DNA from: Leptospira sp. B5-022
GTDB taxonomy: Bacteria; Spirochaetota; Leptospiria; Leptospirales; Leptospiraceae
Direction: 5' to 3'
DNA: 64,000 nucleotides
NCBI RefSeq assembly: GCF_000347035.1
Contig: NZ_ANIJ01000014.1
Coordinates: 62,001-126,000 of the forward strand
Below the pieces are notes generated by a model. It saw only the letters and a program-made list of their open reading frames with translations. It was not told the origin of the DNA and made no database searches. Each line of letters opens with the position of its first letter. Within the stretch, counting starts at the first letter, position 1. This document shows positions 28,565 through 36,961 of this stretch, piece after piece. Both the position numbers and the translations under genes were made by a program.

Positions 28565-28861
28565 TCAATCCATGAGCCCGGATTCCATGAGGCAACGTGT
28601 AAATCCGGTACATGTTTTTTCGGACTCGTAACAAGGCATCGCGTATCCTTGTTCTCTCAAACATCCGGATTCACATTCGATCTGCATGAAACTTTTTTGG
28701 GAGGCATCCATGGGCCCTTTGGATCCGAATTGTTTCTCCACACAAGAGGTGAAAAACCCGCAGATCTCTTGGCATTTTTGCTGGTAAGGATCCTTACAAT
28801 CAGTGATGCCGATCAGAATAAAAGAAAATAAGAATAAGGTCGAAAAAAGAGACAGCCTCAT
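28565..28861 (-). CDS. Small cysteine-rich lipoprotein
   Basis: The ATG at 28861 gives 98 residues; the frame is open further but would overlap rlmN. A lipoprotein signal ends in IGITDC (Cys 22). The mature part has eight more cysteines, arranged CxxxCxxxxxC near 30-40 and then IEC, SGC, MPC, TC and RC. This spacing recalls the helical hairpin CxxxC arrangement of disulfide-rich proteins. No haem motif is present. It is 31 bases downstream of rlmN in the same direction, so it is probably co-transcribed. I do not recognise a named family. Confidence 0.7.
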   Translation of the reverse strand: MRLSLFSTLFLFSFILIGITDCKDPYQQKCQEICGFFTSCVEKQFGSKGPMDASQKSFMQIECESGCLREQGYAMPCYESEKTCTGFTRCLMESGLMD

Positions 28862-28892
28862 TCCAGCTAGGTTATTGGATATGGATCTAAGG

Positions 28893-29966
28893 TCAACTTT
28901 TTGCGGCGAGCATTCCACAGGCCCCGTTGATGTCTTTTCCCGGGGATCTTCTGTTCAAAATAGGAACTCCAGCAGGTTCCAGATGCCGCAAAAACTCGTC
29001 TATTTCCTGGTCGGTGGGTCTTCTCCAACCGAAGAACTCCGTGTTCAGAGGGATCACGTTTATTTTACAATCCAATCTTCTTGCGATCTTCACTAATTTT
29101 TTAGCGTCTTCCGCGCTCATATTCACGCCAGGGATCATCACGTATTCGAATGTGATCCTACGCTTTAGGACTTTGGTATATTCTAAGGCGGCGTCTAAAA
29201 GTTCCGGAAGTGCAAACTTCTCCTCTATATCCATGATCTCTTTTCTTCCGTTCGGATCGGGATGATTGAGCGATATCGCAAGATTATAAGGCTCTTTATT
29301 TTCTATAAATCTACGAATGCCGTTTACGACTCCAGAAGTGGAGATCGTAATTCTTTTTGCACCCATTCCCAAAGCTTCTTGATCATGAAGAAGTTCCGCT
29401 GCACGCATTACATTAAAGTAATTATGCATTGGTTCACCCATTCCCATGAACACTATGTTTGTGGCACGATCACCAACAATCTTTTCCACCTGGAGGATCT
29501 GGTCGATGATCTCACCCGCTTTTAGATTTCCTTGGTAAGGCAATTTGGCAGTGGCACAGAATTTACAATTTAGAGTGCAACCTACTTGGGAAGAAATACA
29601 GATCGTTTTTCTTCCGCCGTCTCCGGAAGGGATCCAAACGGATTCGAATTCTTTTCCGCTGCCGGGAATGGATTCGAACGTAAACTTTTGGGTCCCGTCC
29701 ACCGATTTTAAATGTTTCGCAACGCTGATGGTGGAGAAGCTAAACTTCTCTTTTAATTTTTCCTTAAGTTCCTTTCCTATTGTGGAAAATTCATCCCAAG
29801 ATTCGTAACGATTGGCGTACAATCCGTTATAGATTTGTTTCGCTCTAAAAGGTTTTTCCCCCAAATCCGAGATGATCCGGGTGAGCTCGTCTAAAGTTTG
29901 GCCCTTGACCGGGATTTTTCCGGTCTCATTTTCTCGGGGTTCAGAATTTAGAAGAGTGTCGTTCAC
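28893..29966 (-). CDS. rlmN: 23S rRNA adenine-2503 / tRNA adenine-37 C2-methyltransferase RlmN
   Basis: The 357-residue radical-SAM enzyme has the CxxxCxxC motif at C130, C134 and C137 ([13 protein letters not shown]). [12 protein letters not shown] binds SAM, and [10 protein letters not shown] and the [13 protein letters not shown] segment follow. The catalytic C-terminal Cys lies in NGACGMLA. It uses a radical mechanism to methylate C2 of adenine. Its ATG overlaps the TPR gene stop (ATGA). Length and motifs are those of a normal, intact RlmN. Confidence 0.96.
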   Translation of the reverse strand: MNDTLLNSEPRENETGKIPVKGQTLDELTRIISDLGEKPFRAKQIYNGLYANRYESWDEFSTIGKELKEKLKEKFSFSTISVAKHLKSVDGTQKFTFESIPGSGKEFESVWIPSGDGGRKTICISSQVGCTLNCKFCATAKLPYQGNLKAGEIIDQILQVEKIVGDRATNIVFMGMGEPMHNYFNVMRAAELLHDQEALGMGAKRITISTSGVVNGIRRFIENKEPYNLAISLNHPDPNGRKEIMDIEEKFALPELLDAALEYTKVLKRRITFEYVMIPGVNMSAEDAKKLVKIARRLDCKINVIPLNTEFFGWRRPTDQEIDEFLRHLEPAGVPILNRRSPGKDINGACGMLAAKS

Positions 29967-30850
29967 TCACAAGATTCCTTATATTGTTTTTCTGCATCGA
30001 CATATCCCAGGTCCCAGGATTTTTTAAAATCTTTGCAGGACTCAACCTTTCTTTTTAAGGCCGCATAACCTAAACCGCGATTAAAGTAAGAAATGGAATC
30101 GTCCGGCAAATCTTCTAGAACCTTGGAATAAGCAGAAACACTCTCCTTGTATTTTCCGGAAGCGTAAGACGCAAAACCTAAAGCAAAAACGGCTCTCGTG
30201 TATTTAGGCGATAATTGTACGGATTTTTTAGCATCCGCCAAACCTTCTTTCGTTTTTCCTAATATACTCAACTGGATCGCTCTTTCTGCAAAAGCATAAG
30301 ACTTATTTAGACCGGAATCTATGGCGAGGTTCATATCTTCCAAACCTTCTTCTTTTCTTTCCAAACTTAAACGACTTAATCCTCTGTAATATAATGCATC
30401 CAGATTCTCGCGGTCTAAAGAATACGCGGAATCGAAATCGGTTTCGGACTCGGCGTACCGATTCAGATAATATTTACTTAAGCCACGATTATAGAATGCG
30501 GAAGTATTTTCAGGGTTAACGGCAATATAACGATCGTATTGGGAAATAGAATTCTCATATTCGGCTGCATTATAAGAATCTAAACCTTGTTGGAAAAGTT
30601 CCTGCAATTCCTGGTCCGAAAGGACTTCAGGAGTGTTATTACGGCTTGCCGATTCTTTTTCTAACTGGTCTATAAAATCGGTGATCCCGGAAACAATAGA
30701 AGAGAATTGAAAAGAAGTCTCCGATTTTGCTTCTTCTTTTTGAGTGTCCGCTTTTTCAGGTTCGTTAGAAGAAACAGTCTCCGGAGAAAAGATCTGAAAC
30801 CCCGCCAAAATCAAACCCACCACCAGGAAAAAACCTAATATTCTCTGCAT
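29963..30850 (-). CDS. Exported TPR-repeat protein
   Basis: The 295-residue protein has an N-terminal signal or anchor (about 4-22), an acidic low-complexity stretch ([12 protein letters not shown]), then about six TPR units from residue 85 to the end. Units are visible as [19 protein letters not shown] and [18 protein letters not shown], with the later ones ending in [20 protein letters not shown] domains mediate protein contacts. It lies between sufB and rlmN, overlapping rlmN by four bases. A periplasmic scaffold is inferred; its partner is unknown. Confidence 0.85.
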   Translation of the reverse strand: MQRILGFFLVVGLILAGFQIFSPETVSSNEPEKADTQKEEAKSETSFQFSSIVSGITDFIDQLEKESASRNNTPEVLSDQELQELFQQGLDSYNAAEYENSISQYDRYIAVNPENTSAFYNRGLSKYYLNRYAESETDFDSAYSLDRENLDALYYRGLSRLSLERKEEGLEDMNLAIDSGLNKSYAFAERAIQLSILGKTKEGLADAKKSVQLSPKYTRAVFALGFASYASGKYKESVSAYSKVLEDLPDDSISYFNRGLGYAALKRKVESCKDFKKSWDLGYVDAEKQYKESCE

Positions 30851-30897
30851 ACGATTTGTATGACCGGATTTTAGAAGGAATACCAGCTTTTTTCCGG

Positions 30898-32310
30898 TCA
30901 GGAAACGGCAGAATCCGAATGTTCGGAAATAACTTTCCCGTCTTCCAGGATCATTCTGATCAGCCGAGTCATCTCCACGGAATATTCCACGTTTAAGTGT
31001 TTGGTTACACCCTCACAAAAACCGTTGATGATAAGCAGTTTTGCGTCGTCTTCCGAAAGTCCTCTGGATTGAAGATAGAAAAGTTGGTCCTCGTCGATAC
31101 GAGAAACGGTCGCCTCATAGTTCAAAGTACCGTTCTGCCCGCTCACATCATTATAAGGATAGGCATGGGATTGCGAACGATCGTCCATCATTAGGCCGTC
31201 ACATTTCACATGGCTATATGCGTTAGAAGAGCCTGTTGTGAATTTTACAAGACCTCTATAAGAGTTGATCCCACCATCCAAGGAAACACCTTTTGCCAGA
31301 ATATTACTGCGAGTGTTTTTACCAACGTGAATGATCCTTGCACCGGTATCTTGGATCTGACCGGAACCTGCAAAAGCCAAGGAGAGAATATCTCCCGTAG
31401 AATTATCCCCTTGTAATACGATACCAGGATACTTGATCGTATTTGCTCCAATATTCACATCCGTCCAGGTGATATGAGCCGCCTCATGACAAAGACCACG
31501 TTTCACGGTCCAGTTATACATATTTTTTTTCCAGTTCTGGATAGTAGTGTAGAATATTTTGGAATTCTTATGAGCGATCAATTCCACCACTGCGGTATGG
31601 AAATTTGTGCCTTTATCTTGGACGGAAGAACATCCTTCCGAATATTCCAACTCCGCTCCGTCTTCTGCGATCAAAAGAGTTCTTTCATATTGTCCCGAAG
31701 AAGCTGCAGTCACTTTGAAATAAGCCTGCAAAGGCATAGGAGTTTTCACGCCTTTTGGAACGTATGCGAAAGATCCTCCCGAAAAGACAGCCGAGTTCAA
31801 TGCGGAGAATTTATTATCTCCGATAGAGACTACAGTCCCGATATATTTTCGAACGATCTCAGGATATTCGCGGATCGCAGTATCAATATCGCAGAAAATA
31901 ATTCCTAGATCGGTAAGTTCCTTTTTGACGTTAGCGTAAACAGTCTCGGAATCTTCCATGGCCTCGATCCCTGCCAGGTATTTTCTTTCGTGTTCGGGGA
32001 TCCCAAGTCTTTCAAAACTTTTTAATACTTCCGGATCCACTTCGTCCCAGGATTTTTTCTTTTTATGATTTGCGCCTATATAATGCACATACTCGTCTAT
32101 ATCCACTTTGAAGTTAGGAAAAAATCCCCAACTAGGCATAGGTTTACTTTCAAAAACTTTAAATGCCTCTAGACGGAACTCGGTCAACCACGCAGGCTCA
32201 TTTTTGATATGGGAGATGGACTCCACCACTTTGCGTGTAAGTCCTTTGGGAAAATTATCCGCACGATAATATCTGTCTTCGTCGGATATGATCTCAAGTG
32301 CTTGTGCCAT
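30898..32310 (-). CDS. sufB: Fe-S cluster assembly scaffold protein SufB
   Basis: The 470-residue protein shows the SufB signatures [24 protein letters not shown] with the scaffold-associated Cys, [28 protein letters not shown] and [17 protein letters not shown]. SufB with SufC and SufD assembles Fe-S clusters, especially under oxidative or iron stress. No sufC or sufD lies next to it here, so the others must be elsewhere. GGGAGAAC precedes the ATG. The peroxiredoxin gene lies upstream on the same strand, separated by a terminator. Confidence 0.96.
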   Translation of the reverse strand: MAQALEIISDEDRYYRADNFPKGLTRKVVESISHIKNEPAWLTEFRLEAFKVFESKPMPSWGFFPNFKVDIDEYVHYIGANHKKKKSWDEVDPEVLKSFERLGIPEHERKYLAGIEAMEDSETVYANVKKELTDLGIIFCDIDTAIREYPEIVRKYIGTVVSIGDNKFSALNSAVFSGGSFAYVPKGVKTPMPLQAYFKVTAASSGQYERTLLIAEDGAELEYSEGCSSVQDKGTNFHTAVVELIAHKNSKIFYTTIQNWKKNMYNWTVKRGLCHEAAHITWTDVNIGANTIKYPGIVLQGDNSTGDILSLAFAGSGQIQDTGARIIHVGKNTRSNILAKGVSLDGGINSYRGLVKFTTGSSNAYSHVKCDGLMMDDRSQSHAYPYNDVSGQNGTLNYEATVSRIDEDQLFYLQSRGLSEDDAKLLIINGFCEGVTKHLNVEYSVEMTRLIRMILEDGKVISEHSDSAVS

Positions 32311-32457
32311 AATATTGTTCTCCCATATCTTAGACTTTAAAAAGAAAGATGCAACCCTTTCCGAAAGTCTAAAAGGCGAGTTTTGCCCGCTGCGAGCTAT
32401 TATAACCAGATTTTAAGGATATGGTCGCTTGGACCAGGAGAAATTCTAAGAAAGGAG

Positions 32458-32480
32458 AATCCGGCCGATACGACCGGATT
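32458..32480 (-). terminator. Hairpin after the peroxiredoxin gene
   Basis: AATCCGG at 32458-32464 and CCGGATT at 32474-32480 form a perfect seven-pair stem with a nine-base loop, 16 bases beyond the peroxiredoxin stop. On the minus strand the following CTCCTTTCTT is T-rich but not a clean run. Confidence 0.55.
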
Positions 32481-32496
32481 TTCCGTAAATATTGGA

Positions 32497-33078
32497 TTAG
32501 TTTACCGCGGAGAAGTATTCTTTGGACTTTTCCGGATCCGCTTTCATGGTTTTTTTGCCTTCGTCCCAGTTTGCAGGGCAAACTTCGCCGTGTTTTTCCA
32601 CGTATTGGAAAGCTTTCACCAAACGGATCGCTTCATCAATGTTTCTTCCTACAGGAAGGTCGTTGATAGTAGACTGACGGATCACTCCGGCAGGATCGAT
32701 CACAAAGGTACCTCGAAGCGCGACTCCGCCTTCGGTAAGAACTCCGTAATCTCTTGCGATTGACTTCGTTATGTCAGCAATTAGAGGATACTTGATATCT
32801 CCCAATCCGCCTTGTTTACGAGGTGTGTTTTTCCATGCAAGGTGAGTAAAAGCGCTGTCCACGGAAACTCCTAGAACTTCCGCTCCGATTTTTTTGAATT
32901 CGTCCAATTTTGCATCGTACTCGATGATCTCAGTTGGGCAAACGAAAGTGAAGTCGAGGGGCCAGAAGAATAGAACAACCCACTTTCCTTTATAGTCGGA
33001 AAGTTTGATTTCCTTGATTTGCTGACCGATAACGGCTTCTGCTTTAAAGTCCGGTGCGAGTGAAGTAACTTGAGGCAT
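32497..33078 (-). CDS. Typical 2-Cys peroxiredoxin (AhpC/Prx1 type)
   Basis: The 193-residue protein has the peroxidatic Cys 47 in [15 protein letters not shown] and the resolving Cys 167 in GEVCPANW, the typical 2-Cys arrangement. The C-terminus SKEYFSAVN is close to the YF helix that makes such enzymes sensitive to overoxidation. It reduces hydrogen peroxide and organic peroxides with a thiol donor. A perfect PerR/Fur-type palindrome just before the ribosome binding site indicates peroxide-responsive control. In L. interrogans an AhpC-type peroxiredoxin is reported to belong to the PerR regulon. Confidence 0.95.
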   Translation of the reverse strand: MPQVTSLAPDFKAEAVIGQQIKEIKLSDYKGKWVVLFFWPLDFTFVCPTEIIEYDAKLDEFKKIGAEVLGVSVDSAFTHLAWKNTPRKQGGLGDIKYPLIADITKSIARDYGVLTEGGVALRGTFVIDPAGVIRQSTINDLPVGRNIDEAIRLVKAFQYVEKHGEVCPANWDEGKKTMKADPEKSKEYFSAVN

Positions 33079-33091
33079 TTTGCTCTCTCCT

Positions 33092-33110
33092 ATTTAGAAT
33101 CATTCTAAAT
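33092..33110 (-). promoter_or_regulatory. PerR/Fur-family operator upstream of the peroxiredoxin gene
   Basis: The sequence ATTTAGAAT-C-ATTCTAAAT is a perfect 9-1-9 palindrome. Its centre TTAGAATnATTCTAA matches the 7-1-7 layout of PerR and Fur boxes. It lies 14 bases upstream of the ATG, overlapping the leader next to AGGAGAG, where a bound repressor would block transcription. Confidence 0.75.
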
Positions 33111-33212
33111 TTAGACAGCCAGGAAGGAAAGCAGTTTTTCTTTTTTTCTGAAAAACGAAATATTTCAACCAATCGCAGTTTTCAGACAGAATTTCAGGTT
33201 TAATAAGTTTTT

Positions 33213-33307
33213 TCGCACGGAGATCACAGAGAACACTAAGGGGCTTTAAATGAAAGCGATTCCCGTATTCTGTTCTTAGCTCCGTGTGCTCCGTGGTCTC
33301 TGTGTGA
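33213..33307. repeat. Intergenic inverted repeat of the CACAGAG/CACGGAG family, copy 1
   Basis: Left arm at 33213-33240 (TCGCACGGAGATCACAGAG then AACACTAAG) and right arm at 33275-33307, the imperfect reverse complement (CTTAGCTCCGTGTG then CTCCGTGGTCTCTGTGTGA). The arms enclose about 35 bases. The same motifs recur at 36760-36911. It lies between the peroxiredoxin promoter and the end of the convergent-side Pro-rich gene. It looks like a dispersed non-coding repeat rather than a gene. Confidence 0.65.
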
Positions 33308-33310
33308 ACC

Positions 33311-35317
33311 TTACCCCTTGGCCATTAGATATTTTTCCATGAACTCTGTGATGTCCTTGATGTTGCGATTGATCATCTTTCTAAGTTCGGGAGGGATGTT
33401 CTGGGATTTGATCACACGATAATAGTTCAGAGCATTTTTCAACATTTTGCGGCGGGCGAATTCCTGGGCCTTGATCAGCATAGGTTTATACTTATAATAT
33501 GAGTATTCCATAATACTGTAATTCTTAGAAAGTTTAAATGAATGAGGTATCTTCCCGAAATCATAGGTCAAGGTCAAGAACGGAGCATCGTCCACTTCCG
33601 GAGGTTTTAACTCCAGAATACCGTGGATCATCTTAGGCTCGTCGTCCTGTCCTCCGCCTGGGCCTTCCGGACGATCTTGGTCTAAAGGTTCCAGGCCCCC
33701 ATCCAGTACTTCAATTTCCGGAGCTTCTTCCGCGCTAGGAGAAGGAGCCGGTGCGGAACTCGGAGCCCCTGGTCCCGCGAGTGGAGGAATTTCAGGTGTA
33801 TATTCTTCCCGTTTCGTTTCATCCACAGGATCGGGAAGATCTATTTTCGGTAATTCTACTGGACCTGGCGCAGAAGCAGCTTCTCCACTGGGAGCCGGTG
33901 CTGGTGCAGCTTGAGGAGTTCCTTCAGGCTCCCCTCGTAAGACTTTATCTTCCGGATCGGGTAAACGGATCGGAACAAGATCGATCTGAGGAAGTACAGG
34001 TGCTGCATAACCTGGGATCTGATCGGAAAGAGGATATTCAGGTCTTGGCCAATCCTGAGGTAAAGGTTCTTCAAATGCTTGCTCTTCTCTTTCTTGGCGT
34101 TTTTCCTCCGCCTTCTTCTTGAGATAATCATCTCTCTCTTGGAAAAGATCTTCTTTCCTTCTATCTTGTTCCCCTCTTCTATCCTTACGAGAACCTTCTC
34201 CACCTCTTCTATCTGCTTGGGAGCGACGGTCTTCTCCCGTCCTTCTATCCACAAGAGGAAGGTCTTTAAACTTATCCCATTCATCCGTAAAGAACGTATC
34301 TTCCGGAAGATCCATCTCATTCGGATTTAGGTGTTCTTGGTCTTTCGGTTTCGGAGAAGGTTCGGAAGGAGCAAAATCTTCCGGGCCTACAGGACCCGGA
34401 CCACCGCTTGGAGGAGGACCGCCAGGCCCAGGAGGAAATCCTCCTGGAGGGGAAGGAACTCCCGCACTATAAGAAATAGGCGCTCCGGGTGGAGGCGGAG
34501 GCATCGGCCCGGAAGAAGGGGCATAAGAAATAATTTGATAAGATACCGGCCCCGGCGGTAATTCCGCAGAAAGTTTCGGGACCTCCATTCCGGGAGGAGC
34601 TTGGATCTGGATCGGATTAGCAAATCCCTGGGAAAGATTATTTCCTAATGCTTGGCTGATATCCTTGATCGCTTTGACCAGATCCCCCATGGGAATCGGT
34701 GGTCCGGTATAATTCGGATCATCCGGAGTGTACATCTCTTCTTCCGGAGGAGAACTTAGATGATCTTCGATCGCTTGGATATTATTGTCTATTTTCTCGT
34801 TAATATCCGCATCAGGAATTCGAGCATTAGTTCTTTTTAATATTTCTAATGCGCCTAAAAAGTTCTCCTTATCCACCAATGCTTCCGAATGAAGCAAAGG
34901 TCTTCGATGATGAGCATAACGAGAATTATTCCGAATGATATCGTCGGTTGCATGAGGAAGTTGTAATTTTTCCTTCTTCTTTAATCCTGGATAGTTCGGT
35001 TTTTCGCCGCTTCCGGAAGGAGGACTCCATTCGTCCTTAGGTTTTTCCGCTTCTTCCCGACCGCCACCTCTTTGTGGTGATGAGGAAGTCGGAGAAGAGG
35101 AAGAATCTTGGTCTCCTACATTGACTAGTTTACCGCGATCAGCTGGAGTGGGACTTCCCCCACCGGAGGAGCCAGAGCCGGGACCACCTCCTCCACTCGC
35201 AGCCCCGCCTCCAGGAGAAGGCGTAGGACTTCCGGAAGATCTATTCGGATCTCTGAATAAAGTGTATGCTCCTGCTCCCGCAGAAAGAAGTCCTAGTAAT
35301 AAAAGAAGGGCCGTCAT
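33311..35317 (-). CDS. Pro/Gly-rich anchored protein with a helical C-terminal domain
   Basis: The 668-residue protein starts with one hydrophobic helix (about 2-20, signal or anchor). About 550 residues of low complexity follow: Gly/Ser/Pro-rich near 25-90, PPPPPG-type runs near 270-330, an Arg/Asp-rich repeat DRRxGExRR near 365-395 and Pro/Ala/Glu-rich stretches to about 560. The last 90 residues form an ordered-looking helical domain (LTLTYDFGKIPHSFKLSKNY, KAQEFARRKMLKNALNYYRV). A TPR-like helix pair also appears near 150-190. It may span the envelope, with the C-terminal domain binding a partner. Function unknown. Confidence 0.75.
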   Translation of the reverse strand: MTALLLLLGLLSAGAGAYTLFRDPNRSSGSPTPSPGGGAASGGGGPGSGSSGGGSPTPADRGKLVNVGDQDSSSSPTSSSPQRGGGREEAEKPKDEWSPPSGSGEKPNYPGLKKKEKLQLPHATDDIIRNNSRYAHHRRPLLHSEALVDKENFLGALEILKRTNARIPDADINEKIDNNIQAIEDHLSSPPEEEMYTPDDPNYTGPPIPMGDLVKAIKDISQALGNNLSQGFANPIQIQAPPGMEVPKLSAELPPGPVSYQIISYAPSSGPMPPPPPGAPISYSAGVPSPPGGFPPGPGGPPPSGGPGPVGPEDFAPSEPSPKPKDQEHLNPNEMDLPEDTFFTDEWDKFKDLPLVDRRTGEDRRSQADRRGGEGSRKDRRGEQDRRKEDLFQERDDYLKKKAEEKRQEREEQAFEEPLPQDWPRPEYPLSDQIPGYAAPVLPQIDLVPIRLPDPEDKVLRGEPEGTPQAAPAPAPSGEAASAPGPVELPKIDLPDPVDETKREEYTPEIPPLAGPGAPSSAPAPSPSAEEAPEIEVLDGGLEPLDQDRPEGPGGGQDDEPKMIHGILELKPPEVDDAPFLTLTYDFGKIPHSFKLSKNYSIMEYSYYKYKPMLIKAQEFARRKMLKNALNYYRVIKSQNIPPELRKMINRNIKDITEFMEKYLMAKG

Positions 35318-35404
35318 TAGAAAAAATCTTACCTAGTATTTTCGACAGAACATTACGTCGTTCTTAAACGGGACCCAATAGCTTTTTTCCGATTGACACC
35401 ATGA

Positions 35405-35833
35405 ATGTTAAGTAATAACTTGACATATATGAAATCAACGGTTCGGGAAAACCTGAGCTTCGGGTCTAGTCCTGATAATCCGGACGGTCTTCAATTAAAG
35501 ATCACCTTTGATGAGGACACAAAAACCGCTTACGGCGACTACACGGTTCCTGAAAAGTTCCAAGGGTCTCCGGACGTGATCCATCCCGGAATCATCGCCA
35601 CTATTTTGGACGAAATCATGGCCAAAATCAATGAGGCGATGAATTTTAAAACAACAACCGGCGAGTTGACGATCCGCTTCTTGCAACCTGCCCAAGTAAA
35701 TCAACCTCTGCATTTACGTGGCTGGTTTGTTAAAAAGAACAAAAAAGTGATCGAAAACAGAGCCGAAATCGAGAACGAGATCGGTAAGATTGTTGCCCGC
35801 GGTAAGGGCAAATACATCGAACTCGATTCCTGA
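35405..35833 (+). CDS. Hotdog-fold thioesterase (PaaI/4HBT-like)
   Basis: The 142-residue protein fits the hotdog fold. [35 protein letters not shown] contains the helix with [11 protein letters not shown], in which His and Asp/Glu lie at the positions of the PaaI-type active site, and is followed by [23 protein letters not shown]. Members hydrolyse acyl-CoA thioesters. The natural substrate is unknown. The start is uncertain between 35405 and an ATG at 35429. It precedes tRNA-Leu by 24 bases. Confidence 0.82.
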   Translation: MLSNNLTYMKSTVRENLSFGSSPDNPDGLQLKITFDEDTKTAYGDYTVPEKFQGSPDVIHPGIIATILDEIMAKINEAMNFKTTTGELTIRFLQPAQVNQPLHLRGWFVKKNKKVIENRAEIENEIGKIVARGKGKYIELDS

Positions 35834-35856
35834 TCCAATAAGGAATTATAAAACCC

Positions 35857-35940
35857 GCCGATGTGGTGGAATTGGTAGACGCACTGGATTCAAAATCCAG
35901 CGGGGGCAACCCCGTGTCGGTTCGACTCCGACCGTCGGCA
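35857..35940 (+). tRNA. tRNA-Leu (anticodon CAA)
   Basis: The 84-nt cloverleaf has acceptor arm GCCGATG paired with CGTCGGC and discriminator A at 35940. The D arm contains GGTAGACGC, and the anticodon stem is CTGGA/TCCAG with loop TTCAAAA (anticodon CAA at 35891-35893). A long class II variable arm (GCGGGGGCAACCCCGT) and T arm GTCGG-TTCGACT-CCGAC complete it. The 3' CCA is not encoded. The long variable arm and anticodon identify leucine. Confidence 0.96.
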
Positions 35941-35944
35941 CGGG

Positions 35945-36703
35945 TTATGTACCGCTTACAGTAGCGATTGCTTCCTCAAAGGCATCCTTCTCCACTTGGT
36001 CGATCGCTTCTAAGATTAAATCCATTTCCTCTCGAGTCATCCCGGAAAATAGTTCTTCTCCCTTTGTGAGGATACCTGCTCCGAGCATAATACCTTCTAC
36101 TTCTTGCTGCGTATATGTTTTCGTTTTGGACTTCATCGTATTAACGACTGCATCCATGAGTTGTTTGATCTTAGAAAGAAGTTCCTTATCCGAAAGTGTG
36201 GCGAATAATCTTAAGATATCTTCCCGAAATTGGTCCGCGTCTTTTTTAGAAACCGAAGCAAGAACCTGATCAAAGACTGATTTATTCGTGAGATCCTTCC
36301 CTTCTTTTAATAATTCTTTTGCTTTCGAAAACATGATCTCTTCGAATCTGTGAGCGGTTACATAAGAATGTAATGCTGCAAATCCGGCTTGGAATGCTGA
36401 CTTTAAATGGCGGCCCAGTTTGAATACGGCTATACTCAAAGAGCCTAAAAGCCCGAATACTTTTGGCGGAGAATGTACAAATCCCGCCAAGGATTCGAAC
36501 GCACCGTCCAATTTCTTCCTACCCGCGTGTTCCGGGTATAGCAGTTCCAGAAAGTAGCGTACTAAAAGATCCACTTTCTCCTCCGGGATAGAAGAGAACT
36601 TTGGATACTTAGATAAATTGGTCTTGGAATATCTCCGTTTTAAGGCTTCTCTATATGCACTTATTAATTTTGGGAATTCCGGTTCTTCTAATATAGATGC
36701 CAT
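35945..36703 (-). CDS. Helical protein of unknown function
   Basis: The 252-residue protein is predicted by eye to be largely alpha-helical. A moderately hydrophobic centre (VFGLLGSLSIAVFKLGRHLKSAFQAGFAALHSYV, split by charges, near 82-115) could be amphipathic or one membrane dip. The C-terminal part has SDKELLSKIKQLMDAVVNTM and EEMDLILEAIDQVEKDAFEEAI. No signal peptide or motif was recognised. It ends four bases from the tRNA-Leu 3' end on the opposite strand. Function unknown. Confidence 0.65.
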   Translation of the reverse strand: MASILEEPEFPKLISAYREALKRRYSKTNLSKYPKFSSIPEEKVDLLVRYFLELLYPEHAGRKKLDGAFESLAGFVHSPPKVFGLLGSLSIAVFKLGRHLKSAFQAGFAALHSYVTAHRFEEIMFSKAKELLKEGKDLTNKSVFDQVLASVSKKDADQFREDILRLFATLSDKELLSKIKQLMDAVVNTMKSKTKTYTQQEVEGIMLGAGILTKGEELFSGMTREEMDLILEAIDQVEKDAFEEAIATVSGT

Positions 36704-36759
36704 ACTCGGGATGATTTTGGGGATCTGCGGTAGATTCGGAAACTAGTTTTTTGCTGTTT

Positions 36760-36950
36760 CGCACAGAGAACACAGAGAGCACGGAGTGTTTATTTTTCAC
36801 GCAAAGCCGCAAAGAAAAGAAGATACGCAATGTAGGAATTCCAACATCCAACTTAACTATCGCGTGTTGGAACTCCTACACTCCTCACCACCCCTCTGTG
36901 ATCTCCGTGCGAAAAAAATCCTTAGCGGTCTTTGCGTCTCTGCGTGCGAA
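36760..36950. repeat. Composite intergenic repeat of the CACAGAG/CACGGAG family, copy 2
   Basis: Six blocks make three inverted pairs. Pair A is CGCACAGAGAACACAGAG with GCACGGAG (36760-36786) and CTCTGTGATCTCCGTGCG (36894-36911). Pair B is CACGCAAAGCCGCAAAG (about 36799-36815) and CTTTGCGTCTCTGCGTG (about 36930-36946). Pair C is GTAGGAATTCCAACA (36832-36846) and TGTTGGAACTCCTAC (36865-36879), with one mismatch. Pair C is nested, while A and B cross, so it looks like repeats inserted into or assembled onto each other. It fills the spacer between a hypothetical gene and the pentahaem cytochrome gene. Confidence 0.65.
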
Positions 36951-36961
36951 TATCCCTGCGT

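Noticed and set aside
33751..34623. Several long plus- and minus-strand ORFs inside the Pro/Gly-rich gene
   Set aside because: They are shadows produced by low-complexity repeats; the minus-strand frame of 668 codons has an N-terminal anchor and an ordered C-terminus.
36760..36950. A CRISPR array or insertion sequence
   Set aside because: Repeats are inverted and crossing, not direct with spacers, and no transposase reading frame is present.
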